Assembly (NCBI RefSeq): GCF_001269885.1
Contig: NZ_LHVH01000020.1
Coordinates: 62,001 to 126,000, forward strand
DNA length: 64,000 nt
Source: Pseudomonas kilonensis
GTDB taxonomy: Bacteria > Pseudomonadota > Gammaproteobacteria > Pseudomonadales > Pseudomonadaceae
Direction of reading: 5' to 3'
Shown here: piece by piece, positions 58,847-64,000 of the stretch
Position numbering within the stretch: the stretch's first letter is position 1
How the letters are laid out: every line of letters starts with the position of its first letter
Translations under genes and position numbers: made by a program
Notes under the pieces: model-generated
Told to the model about the DNA's origin: nothing
What the model saw: only the letters and a program-made list of their open reading frames with translations
Database searches by the model: none

Positions 58847-59182
58847 TCACACCGCGCTGCGTTCACGCAACTCCTGCAAGCGATCTGAGCCACCTTCGGC
58901 CACACGATTCTCGCGCAAGCGATCGGAGCCACCTTCGGCCACACGATTCTCGAGCAAGCGATCTGAGCCACCTTCGGCCACACGGTTCTCGCGCAAGCGA
59001 TCGGAGCCGCCTTCAGCCACGCGATTCTCGAGCAAACGATCAGCCCCGCCTTCAGCCAGTTGCTGCACCTGGTTGTGAATCGATGCACTGGCTGCGGTGG
59101 CCGAGGCGACATTGGCCAGGCCGACACCGCCAACCAGTGTCAGGGCGATAGCCAGGGACGATACTTTCGAGAAATTGAACAT
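58847..59182 (-). CDS. Small exported protein with 13-residue tandem repeats
   Basis: 111 residues from the ATG at 59182 (MFNFSKVSSLAIALTLVGGV). An AATCACC-type spacer with AAGGAGA lies upstream. The signal peptide probably ends at VASA. The rest is five copies of a charged 13-mer, VAEGGSDRLRENR, with an alternation of LRENR and LLENR that makes a 26-residue higher-order unit, ending in LQELRERSAV. In the DNA this is a 39-bp minisatellite. I do not recognise a function; the repeats would form short helices or an extended coil in the periplasm. Copy number may vary between strains. Confidence 0.75.
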   Translation of the reverse strand: MFNFSKVSSLAIALTLVGGVGLANVASATAASASIHNQVQQLAEGGADRLLENRVAEGGSDRLRENRVAEGGSDRLLENRVAEGGSDRLRENRVAEGGSDRLQELRERSAV

Positions 59183-59306
59183 GGTGATTCTCCTTGCGCT
59201 TGATTGAGTGGGTCCGTGGCAGCGAATGTGTTGCTGTCCGGTGATCACAGTTAAACGCGCGGATGTATCGACGATGTGTGCCAGGAGGGGCGAAATTCAA
59301 TGTTTC

Positions 59307-59339
59307 GTATCAGCCCGCATTTCAGATACAGACCGATAC
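59307..59339. promoter_or_regulatory. GTATC/GATAC motif cluster upstream of the repeat-protein gene
   Basis: GTATC at 59307-59311 and GATAC at 59325-59329 and 59335-59339, the latter two as a direct repeat of 10-nt period. Such pentamer series suit an OmpR-type response regulator. Located about 125-157 nt upstream of the start of the small repeat protein. Speculative. Confidence 0.3.
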
Positions 59340-59381
59340 AAACTCAGTAAGCGAGGGCAAGCGGATGGCTTTAAGGCCCGG

Positions 59382-60254
59382 TCAAGGCTGGGCCAGGGCT
59401 TGTTTCAACTGGTCCACCAAGGTTGGCGGCATGTAGTGCGGGCCGTCGAACAGGTAGAGCGGATAGCCTGCATAGGCCGCCAGTTGTGGCTTGAGCTCAT
59501 CGACCGTGGCGGAGCGGAAGCCACCGCCGTATTTGGGGCGAAAGGCTTCGACGATGATCCGCACGCGATCCTGGCCAAGCCGATCACGCAGGGCGTCGGC
59601 GTAGTTGCGGGCAACCGGGGCGGTGCGGGCATAGACGCCAACGCCGTCCTGGAAAAACACGCCGATGTCGTTCGGCAACCATTGCTTGAGCCAGTCTGCG
59701 GTAGCGGCGGGGCCGATGTTGGCGCCGTCGTAGACGCTGATCCACAGCGGGCGTGGCAGCTTGGCCAGCAAGGCCGGCAGTTCCGTGGCGCCCGACCAGC
59801 TGGGGTCGACCTCAGCCGGAAAATACCAACCGGTGACATGCAAGGGCGTCGGCAACCCGGCAATGCGCTCTGACAGCGCCGCCAGTTGCTCGATATTTTC
59901 CCGTGAGCGGTTCTCGCTGAAATAACCGGCCAGCCCGAGGATGACATCTTGGGCCCAGGGCGCCTGGGCGATGCGCGCCCAGTCCGGCAGCACGGGGACG
60001 CTGGGCAGGCCGGTGCCGGGCACGAAGGCCTGGTCGTCCACCACTGTCCATTGCACGAGCAGCTCGTGCACCCCCAGTTGTTCCCAATTGCCGCTGATGC
60101 CGACGGTCTGGTTGTCCGGCTGCCAGGCGATGCCGACGATGTTTGGTGTCGTGGTGGTCATTATGTAGTACGTCCCTGTACCTGCGCTGAGGAGCGCGGC
60201 CACAAACAGCGCCGCGATGGTCTTGCGATTGATGAACTTTGCGAAGCTATTCAA
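59382..60254 (-). CDS. Exported TIM-barrel glycoside-hydrolase-like protein of the nfr operon
   Basis: 290 residues. N-terminal signal/anchor (KTIAALFVAALLSAGTGTYY). The remainder reads as a small TIM barrel: NIVGIAWQPDNQTVGISGNW, VHELLVQWTVVDDQAF, LGLAGYFSENRSRENIEQLA, PLHVTGWYFPAEVDPSWSG, RPLWISVYDGANIGPAATAD and NDIGVFFQDGVGVYARTA. The Glu in YFPAEVDPSW, and DGVGV, are candidate catalytic residues. It resembles DUF4434/hydrolase-like proteins found with Nfr-type export genes. Third gene after nfrB and nfrA; likely trims the exported polysaccharide in the periplasm. Family assignment tentative. Confidence 0.65.
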   Translation of the reverse strand: MNSFAKFINRKTIAALFVAALLSAGTGTYYIMTTTTPNIVGIAWQPDNQTVGISGNWEQLGVHELLVQWTVVDDQAFVPGTGLPSVPVLPDWARIAQAPWAQDVILGLAGYFSENRSRENIEQLAALSERIAGLPTPLHVTGWYFPAEVDPSWSGATELPALLAKLPRPLWISVYDGANIGPAATADWLKQWLPNDIGVFFQDGVGVYARTAPVARNYADALRDRLGQDRVRIIVEAFRPKYGGGFRSATVDELKPQLAAYAGYPLYLFDGPHYMPPTLVDQLKQALAQP

Positions 60255-60341
60255 ACAAGTCCCTTCTGGATGCAGTGTAGTCGCGGCTCGGCAAGGCGAG
60301 CCGTTTTTCGTACCGACGAACCGAATGTCCCACCAACGTCC

Positions 60342-62345
60342 TCAGTAGGAGTAGGTCAGGCGCGCGAACGCGCCTTTGGCGCGATCCTCGCCAAACACCC
60401 TGGCCCGGTATTGCAGGGACAGGTCCACATAGGAGCGTGGCGCGTTGTAGGCGTCTTCCCGGAACCAATAGCGTACGTTGTTTCCTATCCCGATCCCCCC
60501 GGCGTCGCCGGAAGAAAAGTCATTGCCGCCTTCGCTCTTCATCTTGGAATCGTAGTCGATCGCCGCGACGACATGGGGGAAGGCCACCCAGCGCGAGCCG
60601 GTCCCGCCGATGGCATAGCTGCGGCCCACTTGCCATTCGCTGTTGAAGTAGTCTCGCGAGTCGTTGATGTAGTGGCCGACCTCGGCGTACAGCTGCGAAG
60701 TCCACCAGCTCGGCACATCGACCCGCAGATCGGTGCCGATGCTCGAACCGTAGCCCAGTCGCACCAGCCAGTCGCCGTCGACATTGGAAGAACCCAGCGG
60801 GAAGGTCCGTTCAAGGGCGGCCATGATGTTGACCGAACTGAAGGGCTTGACCCGCACGCCGAGGGCGCCTTGCAAGGCATCCGCGCCAGTGTCCGAATCG
60901 CTGTTCTTGCTCCACAGGGTGTCGGTGATGCGTCCGTAGAGTTCGACAAAGCGACCATTGCGATAGCCCAGCGGACGCCACGACAGTTCGGTGCTGTTTT
61001 GCAGCAGGTCATTGCTTTCGCTGCCGCTGCTGCTGGTGCCCGGGGCGGCGCTCAGGCCACTGGAACTGTTGCCGCGATAGCTGGTGGTGCTGGTCAGGCC
61101 GATAGTGCGCGAAACATCGCCCACGGTACGACGGGTATCGAACAGCTGTTGTGCAGACAGCGGAGTCTCAGCGGTTTCTTGCCCATCGATGACACGCTTG
61201 AAGTAGGCCACGGCTTCGTCGTCTTCATGGACTCGCATGGCGTTGTAGGCAGCGTCCTGGGCGGGTGCCGGTGCCAGTCGCGCGGTGGCGTCCGCCTTGC
61301 GGAACGCGGTATGGGCTGCTTCGTCGTCGCCGGCCCGAACCCAATCATAAGCTAACTGCAGATCACTCACCGGAGCCTGCTCGCCGCTGTTAGCCGGCGA
61401 GATGGAGCAGGTCAGACCGTAGGTGCTTTCCTGGCACAGCAGCACGGGTGGCGAGGACTGGGCCTGGGCGGAGCGGATGTCACGGGCTTCCCCTGCCGAC
61501 AGGCCCGCAAGGCTCTGGGCGTAGTGAAGATCGTCCTGGGCCGCCTGCGTCTTGCCCTGGCGGTTACGGGCATAGCTGCGCAGGATCCACGGCGCGGCTT
61601 GGCGATCGTCCAGTGTCAGCGCGGCAGAAGCGGCCTGTTCGGCACCCACGTCAGCCTTCGCCGCCAGCAGGGCACTGATGAGCAACTGCTGGTTGGCGGT
61701 GATTTCCGGGGCCCAGGCCACGGCTTTGCGCGCCTGATCCACGGCCAGGGCTACGTTGCCTTGCTCCAGCGCGCGATAGCCCTGGATTGCCAGCGGTACG
61801 GCGAGTTGACGGCGAATGGCTGTGCGGCGCATCAGCAACGTGTTGTCGTTGGCAAAGACGCGAAGGGCATCGGTGGTGGCCTGGTCGGCTTCTTCCAAGT
61901 GTTGCTGGCGCTGCAAGGAATCGATCAGCAACAGGCGATATTCACGGCGTCGGGGTGCCTGGGTCACGGCCTTGCGGGCCGATTGCGCAGCCAGGCCGAA
62001 TTGTTCGCGGCCATAGGCCTTGAACCCTTGGGACGCGGCGACGAAACCCGGTGCTGCGCCAGCGGGACGAGACGCGGCCAGGGACCGGGGGTGGTCGCGC
62101 AGTTTCTTGTCCCGTTCGGCCAATTCAATCAAGGTGTTCAGGCGTGTCACATCGGCTCGCAGGCGCAGGGCTTCGCGCGCCTTGGCGATGGCCTGGTCGT
62201 AATCCTTGCGTTCGTAGGCGCTGTAGGCCTCGTTGGCAGCGGTATAGGCCGGACCGGACAGTGGCAGCGGCAACGCTTCGGCAAGTGCAAACGCGGGTAT
62301 CAGGCTCAGCCCCGTGGCCAAAAGGGTCAGGAAGCGGCGGTTCAT
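60342..62345 (-). CDS. nfrA: NfrA-like outer membrane exopolysaccharide exporter (phage N4 adsorption protein A family)
   Basis: 667 residues. Signal peptide (RFLTLLATGLSLIPAFALAE), then TPR-type helical repeats (AYSAYERKDYDQAIAKAREA, GFKAYGREQFGLAAQSARKA, GYRALEQGNVALAVDQARKA) to about residue 420. A C-terminal NfrA-C beta-barrel follows (STELSWRPLGYRNGRFVELY, WVAFPHVVAAIDYDSKM), ending in Tyr (GAFARLTYSY). E. coli NfrA is near 990 residues, so this is a short version with fewer repeats. In E. coli NfrA/NfrB export a surface glycan used as phage N4 receptor. ATGA overlap with nfrB. Confidence 0.87.
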   Translation of the reverse strand: MNRRFLTLLATGLSLIPAFALAEALPLPLSGPAYTAANEAYSAYERKDYDQAIAKAREALRLRADVTRLNTLIELAERDKKLRDHPRSLAASRPAGAAPGFVAASQGFKAYGREQFGLAAQSARKAVTQAPRRREYRLLLIDSLQRQQHLEEADQATTDALRVFANDNTLLMRRTAIRRQLAVPLAIQGYRALEQGNVALAVDQARKAVAWAPEITANQQLLISALLAAKADVGAEQAASAALTLDDRQAAPWILRSYARNRQGKTQAAQDDLHYAQSLAGLSAGEARDIRSAQAQSSPPVLLCQESTYGLTCSISPANSGEQAPVSDLQLAYDWVRAGDDEAAHTAFRKADATARLAPAPAQDAAYNAMRVHEDDEAVAYFKRVIDGQETAETPLSAQQLFDTRRTVGDVSRTIGLTSTTSYRGNSSSGLSAAPGTSSSGSESNDLLQNSTELSWRPLGYRNGRFVELYGRITDTLWSKNSDSDTGADALQGALGVRVKPFSSVNIMAALERTFPLGSSNVDGDWLVRLGYGSSIGTDLRVDVPSWWTSQLYAEVGHYINDSRDYFNSEWQVGRSYAIGGTGSRWVAFPHVVAAIDYDSKMKSEGGNDFSSGDAGGIGIGNNVRYWFREDAYNAPRSYVDLSLQYRARVFGEDRAKGAFARLTYSY

Positions 62346-64000
62346 GCCGGGAGCTCCGTTGGGTAGAGATTGTGCTGACGGGCCACGGCCTGTTCGATCG
62401 TCGCGCGTGGCAGCACACCGCTGTCGACCAGGTAATCGCCGATACGGCCGTGGTGTTGCGGCCGGTACTGGAGCATGACGCGACTGAACTCGTCGCGATC
62501 GAGCTGGCCCATTTCGATCAGCAGGTCGCCCAGCAGCGGCGCCCGGGCATTGGGCACGGCATGACCATTGCGCGCAGGCAGCTTGCGCAACAGCGCGAGA
62601 ATTTCGCTTTCCCGGGCGATCAATTGCACCGGCTCGCTGCCCAGCTCGGCGCTGACCTGTCGCAGGCCTTCGTCGGGCAAGGGGTTGGCGACGGCGATCT
62701 GTTCGCAGCCTTCGCTATTGCGTCCCAGGGGCACGACCCGCCAGCGCAAGGCAAATTCGGGGCTCAACGAGGACGTCGAGGCAGCGGCTTTCTCGGCGAC
62801 ATCAAAGACCCGGGGCAGGTCATTCTGGAACGCGATGGCTTCGGCCAGGGTTTCATCGTCCAGCCAGCCGTTATTGAGCAGAATTCGCCCCAAAGGCACG
62901 TTGCGCGACTTTTGTTCGTCGAGCGCGCTTTGCAGGGCCGTGTCGGTGATGGCCTGCCAGGACAGCAACACGCTGCCCAGGCGGCGTGGCGCGATGGCGA
63001 CCAGGTCGGTGGAAGGGAAATCGTGCATGGTCTTGTCCCAGACCAGCTTGCGATTCATGACCTTGCCCACCAGGAACATGCGCCAGGCCCGGGAGGCGGC
63101 CATGAAGTTGACGAAGTTGCCCACCAGCATGCGGGGCATGGACAGCAAGCCATGCTGCCAACCGTACAGCACTGCGGTGAAGTAATAGCGGTGCAGGATG
63201 CGCCAGACCAAGGCGACGCCGTTGGCCAACAGCAGGTATTTGACCAGGCCATTGGTTTCAAACGGCGTGGGGAAGGTGACATCCCACAAGCCGCTGTGGC
63301 GCAGAATGATCAAGCCCAGCAGTTGCACCAGAATGACGTAGGCGATGATGCTCACGAATGCCGTCACCACGCCCTTGCGGTCGCGAAACAGCAAGTATCG
63401 GTTGGCCAGCGAGCCGTTCCAGCCCATCTGCTCCCAGCCTTGCAAACCGATGCCCAGGGTCCAGCGGGCCTTCTGCCGGAAGGCGGTGCGGAACGTGTCC
63501 GGGAAAAACTCGCGCACGCACAGTGGCATCGTCAGGGTCGATTCGTAAGGTTTGCGGAACCAGGATTTGCGCAGCACCCGGAACTGCACCGGAAAACGTA
63601 CGAAGATCGCATTCATGCCAACCTTGGCCAATCGCGCGCCAACGTCGTAGTCCTCGGTGAGGCTGTCGGTGTTGAACGGCTGGTTTTCGGTTTCACCGGC
63701 CAGCACCCGCAGGGCGCGATGGGAAAAGCAGGTGCCGACGCCGGCCGAGGGCACGGTGTCGGTCATGCTTTCACGCACCACCAGGTCCTTGCCGTGCCAT
63801 TCGGCGAACTCGTCCATGTAGACGCCTGCCACCCATTCGTACCAGTTGCGCTCCAGCGACACCACCGGCAATTGGATCATGTCCTTGCGCGGCAACAGGT
63901 AGTTGAACAGACGCAGTTCCAGCGGGTGCAGCACGTCCTCGCTGTCGTGCAGGACGACGCCAGCGAAGGTCATGCCATGGGTTTTTTCATGCAGGAAAAT
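62342..64000 (-). CDS. nfrB: NfrB-like glycosyltransferase with C-terminal c-di-GMP-type MshEN/GspE-N region (5' part cut by window)
   Basis: The frame is open to the right edge (IFLHEKTHG before MTFAGVVLHD), so the N-terminus, with its first TM segments, is missing. GT2 features: DSED (catalytic DxD-type), TEDYDVGARL and the QxxRW-like QKARWTLGIGLQGWEQ, then several TM helices (AFVSIIAYVILVQLLGLIIL). The last 214 residues (62345-62986) carry two tandem MshEN-like motifs, a GspE-N segment, and two more such motifs near the end. In E. coli NfrB this region binds c-di-GMP and switches on synthesis. It builds a surface polysaccharide exported by NfrA. Confidence 0.88.
   Translation of the reverse strand: MFLHEKTHGMTFAGVVLHDSEDVLHPLELRLFNYLLPRKDMIQLPVVSLERNWYEWVAGVYMDEFAEWHGKDLVVRESMTDTVPSAGVGTCFSHRALRVLAGETENQPFNTDSLTEDYDVGARLAKVGMNAIFVRFPVQFRVLRKSWFRKPYESTLTMPLCVREFFPDTFRTAFRQKARWTLGIGLQGWEQMGWNGSLANRYLLFRDRKGVVTAFVSIIAYVILVQLLGLIILRHSGLWDVTFPTPFETNGLVKYLLLANGVALVWRILHRYYFTAVLYGWQHGLLSMPRMLVGNFVNFMAASRAWRMFLVGKVMNRKLVWDKTMHDFPSTDLVAIAPRRLGSVLLSWQAITDTALQSALDEQKSRNVPLGRILLNNGWLDDETLAEAIAFQNDLPRVFDVAEKAAASTSSLSPEFALRWRVVPLGRNSEGCEQIAVANPLPDEGLRQVSAELGSEPVQLIARESEILALLRKLPARNGHAVPNARAPLLGDLLIEMGQLDRDEFSRVMLQYRPQHHGRIGDYLVDSGVLPRATIEQAVARQHNLYPTELPA

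Noticed and set aside
59949..61355. 468-codon plus-strand ORF opposite nfrA
   Set aside because: Antisense shadow spanning two genes and their gap; no motif or ribosome site.
60342..64000. Phage N4 adsorption names suggesting a prophage
   Set aside because: NfrA/NfrB are host envelope proteins used as receptor machinery; no phage structural, integrase or lysis gene is present.
1..64000. tRNA or rRNA genes
   Set aside because: Intergenic spaces were read for cloverleaf-like and rRNA-conserved segments; none was recognised. A tRNAscan run would be decisive.

Overview
The window looks like a chromosomal segment of a fluorescent-group Pseudomonas. Evidence: GC-rich coding sequence on both strands, Pseudomonas-style REP/REPIN repeats (core TGTGGGAGC...GCTCGCGA) in many intergenic gaps, DUF6482/DUF3156-type genes, and a complete 4-hydroxyphenylacetate (HPA) catabolic cluster in a pseudomonad arrangement. 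I found no rRNA, tRNA, prophage, transposase or CRISPR locus. Family names come from my own reading of the proteins; no database search was run.

Left part (1-16.3 kb). A partial periplasmic M20 peptidase, an RlhA-type U32 rRNA hydroxylase, a Cache-like/GGDEF diguanylate cyclase and a small phosphoesterase are followed by a sugar-catabolic block (two TIM-barrel isomerases, a Gfo/Idh/MocA dehydrogenase and a divergent LacI regulator). Next is a photo-oxidative-stress type locus: a chalcone-isomerase-like gene and a DUF6482 gene run towards an operon of NTF2-like, SDR, FAD oxidoreductase, DUF1365, cyclopropane-synthase-like and DUF2878 genes. Both outer promoters carry TGTACA-N12-TGTACA, the operator type of light-responsive LitR (MerR family) regulators, but no litR gene is in the window.

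Middle (16.4-33.2 kb). Redox and regulatory genes: an Old Yellow Enzyme, pirin plus LysR, an orphan deaminase-fold protein, an NDH-2-like flavoprotein, and a histidine kinase with two response regulators. Then LysR and GlxA-like regulators, an orphan nitrate/sulfonate-type binding protein, and an AraC-controlled block (SphA-like outer membrane protein, MFS permease, amidase). A tandem REPIN array (33.17-33.67 kb) closes this part.

Right-centre (33.7-58.7 kb). A probable aromatic-amine module (phenylacetaldehyde-dehydrogenase-like enzyme, PAS/MCP-like sensor, porin, APC permease, DUF3156, FeaR-like regulator) is followed by two SDRs, a MoaF-like protein, a LuxR-type regulator, a cupin and a PuuB-like oxidase. 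Next come the two components of an Acinetobacter-type HPA 3-hydroxylase and the homoprotocatechuate meta-cleavage operon hpaG1-G2-E-D-F-X-H-I with hpaA. Two hpaR paralogues flank the operon. TTAA-N4-TTAA operator-like palindromes lie upstream of hpaG1 and of the first hpaR.

Right edge (58.8-64 kb). A small exported protein built from 13-residue repeats, then an nfrB-nfrA-hydrolase-like operon for exopolysaccharide export. NfrB ends in a MshEN/GspE-N type region expected to bind c-di-GMP.
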